Source: Rhynchospora pubera (Eukaryota > Streptophyta > Magnoliopsida > Poales > Cyperaceae). From it: a stretch of 64,000 nucleotides of DNA. A program made the position numbers and the translations under genes. Of this stretch, positions 30,666-43,813 are shown in pieces (the stretch's first letter is position 1; each line of letters opens with the position of its first letter). The notes below the pieces were generated by a model. The model saw nothing but the letters and a program-made list of their open reading frames with translations. It searched no databases and had not been told where the DNA came from. The stretch lies in assembly GCA_028095005.1 (NCBI GenBank), contig CM051462.1:82099846-82163845 (forward strand), in the 5' to 3' direction.

Positions 30666-33600
30666 AACCAAGAAGAAACCTGGACCGTCGGATTAAATGC
30701 CCCTTGATAGGGGGATATGTGAGTGACGTTTCGCGTGTTTATCCCTTTTGGTTAGGAGCCACTTCAAAGCGGCACTGTTTTGGCCAAGTTTTCACTCCAA
30801 ACCCTCTATTTTTTAAAATATAATATAAGTTTCTACATTTATAATAAATTTAAAATTTTGTTCATTTGTTTTAGATTTTTTTCTTTTCTTTTTTGGAAGA
30901 TGAGAGCCATTTTTTTCTACATTTTGAGCCGGAGGTTGCCTCTGAATTAGTTTACCTTTCCAAAAAAAAAACAGTAAGAAACTTTTCAAGGTGTTTAGTG
31001 AAAGAAACTTTTAAAAAATAGTGTAGTCCACTATGGAAAAATCTAGAGTCCGTTAAGCATGTGTGCCAATGATACATGGGCCCCATTTAGATTTGGACGG
31101 TGCAGATGAAATAGTACTTGTACTTATCACTGATCAACCCTTACTTATTGATCTATGACTGGTTGTTAAGGAAATATATGAATTATAGCTTTCAGTGTAG
31201 CAGTTACCTGACAACTATTCTGAACATTTCTTTATAATATATTTGTAATTTGTTTCACAGATATCTACATAGTAAAAAACACAAATGATCAAGAGAGTCC
31301 GTAGAGATAGTGGAAGTGGTCCCACATGGGAGACGCGCTCCAACGGTCGAAAAATGGACCGTTGAAATCCGTGAGATGTACACGTGGCAGGTGTGGGACC
31401 CATAGTGTAAGGCGGAGTAATTGGTACGGACTGTCGCAAAGGTGAGACACCGCGTTTCGCTGTAAGATCCGGATTGTTGTCTTGGCATCGTGGATTAATC
31501 ACAACCGTTCATTGAATTATTTCATTTTTTTTTGAGAGAATCAATGACGTACAATGGCTATTGATTATTCATGGTACAGCCGTGCGGTACAGGTCGTCCA
31601 TGTCATGCTACCGACCTATCTCGATAGATTAAAATAAGTCAAAGGAATTTTCATGCTTCTTATTTTTTTGTTTTTTTTTTAAATTTGTTTGAAGAAAGTC
31701 AAGAAATTGAGGAAAGGATTCCGCATTTTAAGCTATGATTTGGGACTAGAACGGAAGTTGAATTATTTATTTTTATTTTTGCTCATTTATTTTGTATACA
31801 AATTATTACAAATTGCTATGATCGGTCAGAACTCGAATCGGACTTAAAAAAAAAAATTAGCATTGACTGAACGAACGTCCGTTTTACTAGATACACTGTA
31901 TGTATAATATATTTGATATAAGTTAAGAATCTTTTAGCTATTATTAATTATCATTAAAAGTAAGATGGTTATCATTTTAAATTGTTCGATGCCTTCATGG
32001 TGATTAATGAAAATTTCAAATTAAGCAAAATTTTGATATAATTTATTAAAAAAATTATATAACATTTTAAAATTAAACTTGGATATTAATTATTATTATC
32101 AAATATTTTTTAATCAAGATAATCTACACAGTGGTATATAGAAAAACAGAAAATATAGAAAACAAAGCACTAATGAAAAATTTTAGTAACTGGGAGTCAA
32201 TATATATATGTTCATTTTCTGACGGTCGTTGTAATCACTAGTTAAAATCAATAGCAATTACGGTCTCTAGAAAGCCGCTATATATCTAGCATGTCTAAAA
32301 AAATAGCAATGATTGTTTACTTGTAAGAGACGAAATGATCATTTGTTTGCAATATATTCATAATCAAGCAAAATGTCTCGAAGAAGCAATTAGACATATA
32401 TATAGAGAATCCAATCTTATTGTGGTCGCAAACAATTATTTTGATGCTGACTATTCACTTAGATGGTCCAAATTAATATCATCTAATTTGCACCATTAAT
32501 TATTTTTTAAACAATAATATATAATTTCTAATCTTATTTTTGCACAATCAGTTTTGTGGATGAGAATACAACTTAGAACTTAGAAGGCTAATATTTGTCC
32601 AGTGGATTGTAAATGTGGTTGCCACATGGAATCTCGGAAAAATATTTCATTTGATCATTTAGCTAGACCGTATTTTTATGATTACCATTCATCAAAATAT
32701 TAAAATAACTGGATTATTAATTCTTTAAATCAGTTGATGGAGAATCAAGTCAGAACTCAAATTGCACCCTATTTTTACATGACCTATATAAATAATTAAA
32801 AATATATTCATAATTTTAGTTATTTTATTTTGATAAAATCACATTAATTACTACGTACTTTGATAAAATAAATTTATTTTCAATATAGAGATAGGGAGTT
32901 AATTTACAGTTAGGACCATCGTCATCAATTCACTTCTATAGAAAACGCTAGCTGGGAGGAAGTTGCCTGAGTAATCTAGTACTGCATTAATAGTTCAAAG
33001 CTGAATCATGACAAACGAGTCATGATAAAGGTACACAATCATTATTAAGGTCATTAAAGTTAATGTCAATCAGATCACTAATGTGAGATAGCAACGGAGC
33101 ACAATTTTTATCTAGAGCGAGCAGCAATCATCCCTCTACTATGAATCCCTATATATTTAATTTTAATTTTTTGGAACAATTAATGGCGACAACATATTAA
33201 TTAAGGACCACCATTTTTCTTTTTATTTTTTTCCCTTTTTTTTTCCTGAAGAGAATCATGATGCTGAGAAGAAATTTTTTCCTTTCGCCGACCACATTGA
33301 CATATCCCAAGCCATTCTTATTAGGGAATCTGTCTTCTTAGAAAAAGACACTGGGATATATAATTTTACAACTAAATAAAGTAATAAACATTATTTGAGA
33401 TAATTTTTCTGGTCAATATATATTTGAGTGGTTGCTGGGTCTTGTCTTTTTAAAATTTTCGTTATGTTAGGCGGACGTAGACAAAAACAGAATCTGATTA
33501 TTCTCGAATTTCAAAAATATAATATTTATTTGGCCTATAAAATATTTAAATATATGCTATCATCTGGATATACGTTATTTAAAAAAAAAAAAAGAGAATA

Positions 33601-34547
33601 CGAAGGGTTGAGACTAAAATATGATGAAACAAAAGGCGAGATCGATATCTGTTACGGGATGCAGTTTATTAAGTTTATTCCAGTAAATAATTTATTAATT
33701 TGCTCTTTAATTATATCATCCACAAGACCACAACCTATATATTGTGGAACCCACTGCTCTCTGTGGGGCCCGCATTATATGGTGGTGGCAAAATAGGTTT
33801 AATTTCATACTAGCGTTATATTTTTTGCTATATTTTATTACAATATTCTCAAATTTTTGTTTGTTGATTTATACCATAGGTGGCATTTGAACGGGTTGGG
33901 TAGGTTTTCAATTGAACGGGTTTGATTTACTCTAATTCTGATTAGCTTGTCATTCGATCAATATTGCATGCCACACTAATTCAAACCATTCCGATATTAT
34001 TAGTTTATTACTACCGAGACTGTTCAGATCAGATTAACAACTTTTTCCAAATTGGATGGTGCAAATGTTAATTAGACTCCACGTGGTATCTCAATATATT
34101 TAAGGCAAATGCCAATTCATCTTTCTCCTATGATTCATATGTTGACTAGGTAATTAATTGTGTTAAATTATTACGGTTCTCTTAATTAAGTGTCAACTCA
34201 ATAATTAGCCATCAATCAAACTTGTGTATGATTCATATGGTCATGACTAATCATGTTAACTTAATGTGGAGCAAGCGCTTTGTAAACTGTCAACTCAATA
34301 ATTGACCATTCCAACAAGCTTATGTTTCATTGATTTCCTTGAGTTACACTTCCATTTATTTCAAGATAGTGACCATTTATCAGCGACAAGTTCGATCCAC
34401 ATCAGTCAAATACAATAGTCATAATTAATCAGCCGTTTCAAAATATTTTCCTTTTTTCTTTTTCAGAGAAATTGAGTGTGTATTAATTAACGACTAAAGC
34501 AAGAGCACAAGATAAAAGGGGAAATTTGGATGCTAACCAGGAAAGAG
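30666..34547. other. Intergenic region with a GC-richer island near 31.3-31.5 kb
   Basis: No gene was recognised. Between 31290 and 31500 base composition rises, with a G-box/ABRE-like ACACGTGGCA at about 31379-31388 and a short hairpin CAACGGTC-GACCGTTG at about 31332-31356. These could be upstream regulatory sequence for the minus-strand gene ending at 28930, about 1 kb before its start codon. The remainder, 31.5-34.5 kb, is very AT-rich and featureless to my eye. Confidence 0.4.
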
Positions 34548-34564
34548 CACTACGGGAAAAAGGA

Positions 34565-35010
34565 CCTTCTGTAACGAACCGTTACAGAATAGTGAGGCAT
34601 TAGGCGGGAAAATTGGCGCCACAAATCTGTAACGGTTATTATTAAACAACCGTAATAACATTTCCGTCATGGTCAGGGAAAAAAATGCATCAACCTTCTG
34701 TAACGGTTGTTGGATTAGAACCGTTACAGATTTCTTATATTCTGTAACGGTTATTATCTATCAACCGTTACAGAAAAGAAAAAAGAAATATATTAATATC
34801 AACCATCTTCTGTAACGGTTATTAGCAAATAACCGTTACAGTAGGTTAACGTTTTTTTATTTTTTTAATGATTCTGTAACGGTTATTTTCTAATAACCGT
34901 TACATATTTTAGCACGAATTTTATTAATGTTTTTATGATTCTGTAACGGCTTTTTTTTTATATTTTTATGATTCTGTAACGGTTATTTTTTAATAACCGT
35001 TACAGAATAG
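34565..35010. repeat. CACTA-1 left subterminal repeat array
   Basis: At least seven copies of CTGTAACGGTTATTA or its complement AATAACCGTTACAG occur, mostly as facing pairs separated by a few bases. In CACTA elements such repeats are the binding sites for the element-encoded regulatory protein. The same motif forms the array at the right end. Confidence 0.9.
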
Positions 35011-35530
35011 TTTGTTCTGTATTTAGGTCTTCTCCCCATCCCAACAAACTCACAGCTAGAGCGCCGCATCACTTTACTCTTTTCTGATCTTCTCATTTAT
35101 TGCGAATTTGTGGTGGTGGCTTCACTCCAAAAAAATAGCCAAAAATTTCTAAAAATTCTGAAAAAATAATAATTAGAAAGAGAATAAGAAGGAGAGCAGA
35201 TTTAAGGTAAAAAAAATTAAATTTGAACCGTAATTTATTTTTTACATTTTTTTCTTATTTATTTCGATTTTTTCATTAATTTAATGGTTATTTTTGTTTT
35301 TTTATATATTTCAAGATATCATTGAATAGGAGAAGATCTTACATCGGCCGGATAAGTCGCACGATTCAACGGATCGGAAGGCACACAATTGAAAGTATAT
35401 TTTCATGAACTTCTCTTTTTTTAAATTATTTGCATTTCGTTAATAATTTGCATATATATATATATAGGCATGAATTTCGTATTGTCATATAGGAACCAAA
35501 TACCGGAACTCAACTGAATTTAGGTCATTG

Positions 35531-35826
35531 CCCGTCCGAGATTAATCCATTAGGGATTAATCTCGGATAGTACTCCCGGTCGGGAGTACTGCTCTTTGGA
35601 TACGATCTGTCTCATTTAGGACAGCGAGTTATACGTTAGATGCAATGTGTTGTCTGAGAAAAATTCGGCGGCATTTCCCTTGTGTTCCCACGGATACGTA
35701 CGCACGAGCAATCGTGTGTTGGCGTATTCAGGGAACATAAGGGGAAATGCTGCCGAATTTTTCTCAGATAGCACATTGCATCTAACGTACGCTCGCTAAT
35801 GAGACAGAGTATCCAAAGAGCGGGCT
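35531..35826 (+). other. Three-hairpin module in the tnp2 leader intron of CACTA-1
   Basis: Three inverted repeats follow one another: a 14 bp stem (TCCGAGATTAATCC, 35535-35548, with 35554-35567), a 10 bp stem (AGTACTCCCG and its complement, 35569-35590), and a long hairpin from GCTCTTTGGATAC (35591) to GTATCCAAAGAGC (35821), 231 bases, paired with interruptions almost to its centre (inner arms around GAGAAAAATTCGGC and GCCGAATTTTTCTC). The module lies before the acceptor CAG at 35903-35905 that precedes the tnp2 start. An equivalent module occurs in CACTA-2. The function is unknown. Confidence 0.85.
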
Positions 35827-35905
35827 AGGATGGTGACCGGTCCGAAAACCTAATATGACAAATTGGTCCGAAACCCTAATAATTTGCATAAATTTTATTG
35901 TTCAG

Positions 35906-37036
35906 ATGGATCGGACGTGGATGTACTCAAGTAATCGATGCTCGTCTACATTTTTGAGAGGACTTGAAGAATTTATGGTTTGTGCTAAAGAGAATTTGAA
36001 AATGAAAGAAGATGATAAAATGTATTGTCCTTGTCGTGTTTGTCAGAATTTGTTGAAGTGGTCTAATTTTGAAGAAGTGAAGGCTCATTTGATTATAAAT
36101 GGATTTCAACCGGATTATAGTCGGTGGACACTCCATGGAGAGAATGGGGGGGATAGTACTAGCACAAATGTATTGGATTCTGTGTATGAGGAAGAAAATG
36201 TATCATTGGATGATGAAATTGATGATGTCAATGTATTTGATGATGAGAATGTAGATGATGATAGAAATGTAGATAACTCAGAATTTAATGCCGATTTAGA
36301 TGAAATTGTGAACAATGTGGATGAAAATTTTGTTGATAATGTTGAAATTTTTGGTATGTTACGTGAAGAAGATAAAATAGCTTTATATCCTGGTTGTGAA
36401 TTGTCAAAACTTAATGCTGTTTTCAAACTGTTCAATCTTAAAGCCAAAAATGGATGGAGTGATGCAAGTTTCACATCTTTGCTCAAACTATTACATAAAG
36501 AATTTCTTCCAAAAGATAACCAGTTGCCAGATTCAATTTATAAGGCTAAAAAGATGTTATGTCCTTTAAAAATTGGAGTTGAGAGAATTCATGCATGTCC
36601 AAATGACTGCATATTATTCCGGAATGAGTACGGAGACTTGCATAAATGTCCAAAGTGTAATGCGTCACGGTATAAACCGAGGGACGATCAAATTGAAGAT
36701 GAAGGTAGTAAGGGACCAGCTGCAAAAGTGGTGTTTTATCTACCAATAATACCAAGATTTCAGCGGCTTTTCTCTAACGCGAAGGATGCCAAATTGTTAA
36801 GATGGCACGCAGACTGCAGGAAAAAAGGCGATGGCATGCTCAGACACCCAGCAGACTCTCCAGATTGGATAAATATAGAAGTAGGATTGCTGAGGAGTAC
36901 ATCACAAATGCCGATCCAAACAATCCAAAAAATCCATGCGATAAACACCCAATCTCACAAAAGGAATGGGAAGAATTTTTCAACAAAAGGACGGGTGCAG
37001 ATTTTGTACAAAAGAGCAACAAAGCGAAAGAGTTGA
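35906..37036 (+). pseudogene. tnp2 transposase N-terminal part (CACTA-1), truncated by deletion
   Basis: This is the first third of a CACTA transposase, the protein that binds and cuts element ends. The start is the ATG directly after a splice acceptor (CAG, 35903-35905). The first 80 residues are a Transpos_assoc domain (CPCRVCQN, WTLHGE). An acidic Asp/Asn-rich linker follows, then the conserved segment YPGCELSKLNAVFKLFNLKA and CPNDCILFRNEYGDLHKCPK. Similarity to the intact CACTA-2 protein ends at about LRHPADSPDW (36866). Beyond this the frame runs about 55 codons through foreign sequence that belongs to the second gene in another frame, and stops at 37036. The core transposase domain is absent. 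Confidence 0.88.
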
Positions 37037-39771
37037 GAAAGAAATGGAAAGAGCCTCATAGGATGGGTTCCACTGGCTATAGAGGAAAAAAAGGTTCATG
37101 GAAACCTACAGACAAGATTGTCATACCCGGAGATTCTGAAGGGGCCGGTTCCACGAGCATTACCATCGGCGATTTGGAACCGAGGAGTCAAAGGTATTTC
37201 ATGGGAAGGACTGTGGCTACGAAGGATAAAGGTACTTACACATGTAAATACTTATTATATATGCTAACTTCAAATTCTGTTTTGTGATTATTAATAAGAT
37301 TTGTTTGTTGCTTGTTAGATACTTACACGTTCCATAGCTCTGATTCGTCGACTATTGAGGCATTCAGTCGGTTGAGTGCCATGTCTGGTGAAATCAATTC
37401 CGGGTCAATACCGGAACAAGAAATCTTAAATCGGGCGGTTGACAGGCCAGAACATCCAGGAAGAATCAGGGGATATCCTTTATGGACCAAGAAGGAAGAT
37501 GTGTATAAAAGAAAGCCTAGAAAGGATGCGCATGAAGGATGGATGGCACCAGACCAGATTGAAGAATTGATGAGCAGGGTTGCAGCTGAAGCCGCTGAGA
37601 AAACCAAAAGGGACTTGATTCACTCCGAGGAGATAATGAATGCGGCGAGACAAGAAGCTTTTCAGGTAATCCTTTTTGACAGTCAAAATGTAATCAAAAT
37701 GAATGAAAACTATTATTCATCATCCGGTTGCTTGATAATTTTCAGGAGGTGAAACAATGGTTGGCCAGTAGCGGATTGCAGTTTCAAGCTCCGCAACAAT
37801 TTGTGACGCCGTACCAGCCATTCGTTGAAGCTGAGGTAGACTCAGGAATGCCAAACGAGCAGTTATTCCGAACGGTTGCCTCAAGCTATATGCCTCCAGA
37901 TCCGAGAAGCGTTGTTCAGGTTCATATTGATCACTTTTCTCTTTTCTATTTAGATTTATGTTTGGCTTAGCATTAGGGTTTCTGATCGAACTGAATTTCA
38001 GGAAGAAACGCCGTGCGATCTCTTTTCCCTTGATCATCTTAACCAGAAGATTAAGGTGGCCGAGGGAAATATTATTCCGAGTGTTGTTGGTCAGATCGTA
38101 CACGGCGTGCCACTAACTGATCAACAACTCTATATCCATCTTCTCCGAGTAGGCGATGATTTTCGTCAGTGGCAAGTCCCAGGTAGGTCAGATGAGCTAT
38201 TAGGAAATAATATAGGAGGGCGATTCCCATGGCCGTCATTTTTGGTGGAGATAGGCCACAAGGTATCGTTTTATTTAATTATGATAATTTATTTCATCCA
38301 TCTCTAGTAGAACTCACTAATTAATTATGTGATGACATTGAATGCAGAGTTTGATAAAAAAGAAGTCAGATGCGAGCAAGGCGGTGGCGAAAAAGGTGAT
38401 CGAGAGTCCAAAGGTTCCAAGTGCAGGTTCATCCAAAACCTAATTAGTTCAATTGATTGTTTCAGGGTAGATTGGTGCTCAACGTCGAATAATCTATTCT
38501 TTTGTGTCTGATTATTTCAGGGTCGATTGTTGCTCGCGATCCGCTACTTGAGCAGGATGCAATTGAAAAGCTTACCCCATCCGAACGAGAATTGTATGAA
38601 CTATTGATGCTCCAACCAGAGCTTGAGAAAAATTTTGAGTTGCATAAATGTGATGTTTGGGGTACACACAGCGGCGAGGTTAAGTTCAACGTTGAATTGT
38701 GCGACATCCTCCAATGCTTTAGAAGAGAATCTCTAAACGTGTCGATCGTCAAGTTGTACTCTTGGTATGAATTTTCAACCTTTAAAATATTTTTTTAAAG
38801 TACCGTATTCAATTGGAGGTGAAAAATGTATGAATTAATATCCGTGAGTGTAGGTTTTGGATGAATGAACTTTCAGAGGGAGAAAACAACATCACCGTAT
38901 TAGATCCAGAGATGTTGTCTGCTCCTAAAATCAAACAAGAACAAAACCAAGCTGCGGACTACTTGATGAAGTCATTCGCGCAATATTCATCCAATTATAT
39001 GGTTCTGCCTTATTTACAAGAGTAAGGACAATTATAACTAATAAAATATCAATTATCTCGTTTACATGTTTGTTTCATTTTCATGAAAACAATAATCTCT
39101 ATTCTTGCAGCTTTCATTGGGTCCTTCTTGTTATTAATGTCGAGAAGCGCACCGTTCAAATAGCAGATTCTATCGAGCGCAAGAATCCAAAGATATTGAT
39201 TAAGGGATTCATAACCCAGTAAGTATTCGTTTCTAAATGAAATTTTGATATTGAGATAAGGACTAAGTACGGTTCTATTTAAGCTATTAATGATATTGTA
39301 TGCAGGATATACAAGCGATATCTTATGGAAAATGGAAAATATAATGCAAGGACCCGAACAACATTTGATTGGTACAAAATTCAGGTACGAGACTTAAAAA
39401 AATATATTAGCTACCTAGGGTTTCTGAAACTGTGCAAAATCTTAACTATATTTCTTGTTGGATCTTTAATTAGTGTCCGATACAAAAGGGCTGCACAGAA
39501 TGTGGATATTTCACAATGCTCGCCATGAAAAACGTATTATCTTATTGGATAGCAATTCAGGAAATACCTCATGTAAGTAACTTATTCTTTTAACTAATAA
39601 CATTTGATCAAACAATTAGATTTTAGAATTTCATGATCTAACTAATAATATTTTTGACTTGTTTATCATAATATGCAGATGATCGACCCGGTTGGAGTAC
39701 CATACAATAAAGAAATGATTGATGGTGTCGTGACAGAAGTTATGGACTTCATGCAAGGGGTATTATTTTGA
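36868..39771 (+). pseudogene. Transposase_24-like plus Ulp1 protease gene (CACTA-1), 5' end lost
   Basis: Beginning at the deletion junction, coding exons can be followed with consistent phases: to 37231, 37319-37665, 37746-37919, 38002-38262, 38348-38426, 38521-38764, 38854-39021, 39111-39218, 39306-39384, 39474-39572, 39679-39771. The first part (HPISQKEWEEFFNKRTGADF, HRMGSTGYRG, RPEHPGRIRGYP) resembles the plant Ptta/En-Spm Transposase_24 region. Exon 38002-38262 resembles the DUF8039-type region seen in related plant element proteins. The last exons form a C48/Ulp1 cysteine protease domain: His in DFHWVLLVINV, Asp in QIADS, Cys in KGCTECGYFTML. No stop interrupts these exons. The start codon and first exons are gone, so a product would need an internal start or a fusion transcript. 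The tnp2 frame enters this region out of frame. Confidence 0.8.
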
Positions 39772-40006
39772 TTAAAATGTGTTATTTGATGACTTGTCAT
39801 GTTTGATTATACTTGTGATATATGTAAATACTTTGTTTATTGTTTGTGTGATATGCATGATTATATATGTTTGATATATGTGTGCTTTGTGATATATATA
39901 TATGCTGCATTTGTTAATGTAAATTGGGTACCAATTTGGTACCAATTCGGCTAGCAAATTGGGGCTAGCCAATCAAACAGGCAAAACTCAAAAAAAAAAT
40001 TAAGAC

Positions 40007-40470
40007 TTTTGTAACGGTTATTAGATAATAACCGTTACAGAATATTATAATTTCATTTTTTTTAATTATAAATATTATCTGTAACGGTTATTAGATAATA
40101 ACCGTTACAGAATCAAGTCTTCTGTAACGGTTATTACCTAATAACCGTTACAGAAGTTCTCCAAACACCACACCTGTTCCGTCCACAATACCATAACGGT
40201 TATTAGATAATAACCGTTACAGAAGACTGGATTCTGTAACGGTTATTATCTAATAACCGTTACACATGTTCTACAAAAAACAGTACCAGATTTTCCCTTG
40301 CGTATACCATAACGGTTATTAGATAATAACCGTTACAGAAGAGGGGGCTACTGTAACGGTTGTTGTCTAATAACCGTTATAGATCTGTAACGGTTATTAG
40401 ACATTCTGTAACGGGGGCTACAGTAACGTTTCGTGTACCGTTACAGAAGTCTTTTATTAACCGTTACAGA
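40007..40470. repeat. CACTA-1 right subterminal repeat array
   Basis: The array has about ten copies of the CTGTAACGGTTATTA motif in both orientations, several as near-perfect palindromes around TTAGATAATAA. It lies just inside the right terminal inverted repeat. Confidence 0.9.
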
Positions 40471-40490
40471 AACCAAAATTTCGCATAGTG

Positions 40491-41358
40491 GAGTGGATGC
40501 CATTGTACCAAACAAACTGTTGGAGTATACGTAGTAGGCAAACTAAACTGTACACACATGCTTAATTTGCTCCACACAAAAATAGAAAGATAATCAACAT
40601 AGGTAGGCTAGCTGGTAATACACACAACAAGGCAAAAGAGCAGCAAACAAGATACATGGTTGGTACAAGTGGGCCTACCACACACGGAAGCGACTTAATT
40701 TGTGCATGTTTGTACTTTGGCAACATTGAACTCGAACTAGAACTTGAGGCCAATATGTAAAAGTCGGAAAGTTTTTGGACATACTGAAATTTCATTGTTT
40801 TTTTGGATGGAGTTTACTTATGATGAATTGTTCTAACTTTTGTTTATAATAAGGTGTCATTTAATTAGTAAGTTCGACTGTTCGAGAATCTAGTCTATAT
40901 AATATTTCATAGCATATTCCTTACAAACATATAGGTTGCCTGATATGATATCTATAGATTTGAGGCTAATACATAAAAGCCGGAAAGTTCATGGATATAT
41001 ACTGAATTTCATATAATCTATTATTTCCTTGGAGCTTATATGCATATATGTTGTATCTATATTTTATTTTCTTTTTGCTGACAGCAATTGAGTTCGAAAA
41101 TGTAGTCTATAATACATGATCTCATAGCATATTCATTACAAAAATTGGTTTGCCCATAAAAAAATATTAGGCAAAATAAAAATTAAATATAATACATGAC
41201 AAACTTTTTTTGTACATAAGAAGTACACTACCAAAGCATATTAATTGAAACAAGAAGGATTCTCAGATTTCTTTCTGAAAAATATATAAAATTATAAAAA
41301 AGTAAAATAATTAATATTTTTTGTGGGATATGTTATAAAATAGTAAAAGAATTATTAA

Positions 41359-41394
<36 letters not shown>

Positions 41395-43252
41395 TCACGT
41401 ATCAAATCTTAATTAATTTGGACAAATGAAACAATCGTTCATCAAGAAAAAAGCAAGCATTATATTTTAACGATTTTCCATCGATAAAACATATCTCAAA
41501 TCGTACCAAACTTAATAGATATTATCTACTTTAATGACAAAAACTATTTTTATATTTTATATTAATTTTTGACGAACTCGAGGCTGACTGTTAGAATTAT
41601 CAAATTATATTCCCTTAATATTTTGTACGTAAGGAAATAAGTCAAAAATGCTATATATGTTAATTAAGCAAACCCAAATGGTTTTGCTAGACGTGTTGGG
41701 TGGGATTTTCAGCTGAAATCATATATCTCCGCACAAATGATCGTCACAAAACATTACTTAATTTGGAAGAAACTGGACTTAGACTTCATCAAATTAATTT
41801 AATTTGATATTAATTAAGAGTTCATTTTAATTTGGTAATTGCACCACTGTCGTGAATCGTGATGACAAAGTTGAAAGAGTGAAGGAATCAACACAAATCA
41901 TGCAACTGATCATGAGACAGATTGTGGGTTAAATGGAAGCCACGTGTAGCTAGCATCCCAAATTAGATAGTGAAACCTGTATGATCATGTTGAAAAAAAG
42001 TAACAAATCTGGCGCCTTCGCCAAAGTTTCAACTTTGCTTGTGCATATGAAACAATCATGTTTAATGTTTTCCTAGCCTAATTAGGCTAGGGTTTGCCCT
42101 AGACCTAACTCAAAATGATTAGCCATTCTTTTACTCTTTTTTTGTCAATACTTACTGCGGTCATAATTTTAAATTATTCATTGATTATGACCTCCTAAAA
42201 CCGGGGGGATGTATTTTCATTACTTCTATTTGCTTTGTGATCTAAATTTGACACGATATAAAGAGATAAAAGAGATAAAAATGTGTTACAGGCTTACAGC
42301 CTTACAGCTAGGAGAACACGTCATAGTGAGGTTTAATTAAATTAATGTAGTATGGGATAATGTGATTTCTTTCTATATGTGGTTTGAATGTTTGGCATAT
42401 AGATAATAGAACATATCTTACATATCTATTGCCATCACATGCTCATCGAAATACTTAAACCGGGTATCTCAATGTACAAACAGACATCATAAAAAGTTGT
42501 ATGAATGGATTTGTTACTAGAAGAATCTTTCAAGGTATAATTAATTAACCATGGTACCATGCACATACAATCTATTTATTGTTTTAAGTAATATATAAAA
42601 ACTAATGGGTCGTTAAATCTGCATCTCAATTCCATATGGCTACAGGTAGAAGATTCTATTTGTTTATAACTTGGAGCAACCGACTATGCATTTTAAATGT
42701 TTAGTTTTTTTTTTTTTCCTGCATCAGTAAGTTTTAAGTCTTAAACCTGTGAACAGTTGACTATTTTCTCCAATAAAGAAAATCTGGTTGACTGCTATTT
42801 TCTTCATGCAATTAATTCTAATCACCGGCCATCCAATAAATACAAGCCAGTGTACAACAAACTTATGGGCGTGTGCAACCAACTTATGGGAAGTTTGGTT
42901 GAAACTTGCAAAACTTGAAGAACTTCCGGGAATTTTGAGATCTCAAAAGAACACAAGAAAAAAGGTAAGAGGAACAAATGTGCCATGTCGACGTAGGATT
43001 AATAAAGTAATGCTTTGTTTTCCAAAACAAAATATATAAAGAACAGTTATAATTTGATTCATTCAAACGCAAAAGAGAAGATCATCAGTCCACTTTTGGC
43101 CTCTATAAAGTTAGTTTTATGCAATTTCTGTATTATTTGAAGCATCAAGGGTCATTAAATTTCTATTATCGATCGATGAAGCTACGAATATATGGTTGTT
43201 TGACAAAATTATTATATAAATATTTGTAGGTAATATATATAGCTAATATATT
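40491..43252. other. AT-rich spacer between the two CACTA elements
   Basis: No gene was recognised. An (AT)n microsatellite lies at about 41363-41391. Confidence 0.5.
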
Positions 43253-43280
43253 CACTACGCCATATTATTTTTTTAGTACC

Positions 43281-43620
43281 GATTTATTATGAATCTTTAG
43301 TACCGGTTTTGCAGTGGTACTAATAATAGGGGGTGCTAAAGATATTTAATAACCGGTACTAAATAGGCGGTACTGAAGACAGGGCCCAATTTGCGGGGGA
43401 AACCAGCGGCTAACATTAGTACCGGTTTTTTAATAAAAACCGGTACTAAAAATAATACTTTTAGTACCGGTTTTTAAATAAAAACCGGTACTAATGTTAG
43501 CAAACTGTTTTATTTTAAAAATAAAAAAATTTTGGTATCATTAGTACCGGTTTTTAGTCTAAAAACCGGTACTAAATTTCTCTTCAGTACCGGTTTATTA
43601 TTAAAAACCGGTACTAATAA
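43281..43620. repeat. CACTA-2 left subterminal repeat array
   Basis: About eight copies of TTTAGTACCGGTTTTTA or its complement occur as facing pairs. They are presumed binding sites for the element's regulatory protein. The motif is unrelated to the CTGTAACGG motif of CACTA-1. Confidence 0.9.
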
Positions 43621-43813
43621 TAATCAATATAAAAAAAAATATTTTTGTTTCTGGGGCTAGCGCCATTTTTGCTAGCCATCAATTAAGAATACCGATATGT
43701 ACCAGCAATTTACATATCACATGCATCATACACACAATAATAATTATCAAATCACATGCAAATTAACATTTATCATAACATCTAATATATTAATATCACA
43801 AATTTTGTAGTCA

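Larger units (their letters stand above)
34548..40490 (+). mobile_element. CACTA element 1, internally deleted, 5,943 bp
   Basis: The element begins CACTACGGGAAAAAGG and ends AATTTCGCATAGTG, with the 3 bp target-site duplication GAG on both sides (34545-34547 and 40491-40493). Both ends carry arrays of subterminal repeats built from CTGTAACGGTTATTA and its complement (about 34565-35010 and 40007-40470), which pair to form many short hairpins. The interior contains the start of a tnp2 transposase gene and most of a second gene encoding a Ulp1-type protease, joined by an internal deletion near 36865. Without a full tnp2 it should depend on an autonomous relative. It lies in the same orientation as its genes. 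Confidence 0.93.

Noticed and set aside
34565..35010. CRISPR-like array
   Set aside because: The repeats are palindromic pairs with variable short spacing at both ends of a CACTA transposon in a plant genome; they are subterminal transposon repeats.
41363..41391. AT microsatellite as a regulatory feature
   Set aside because: A simple repeat with no gene nearby to regulate.
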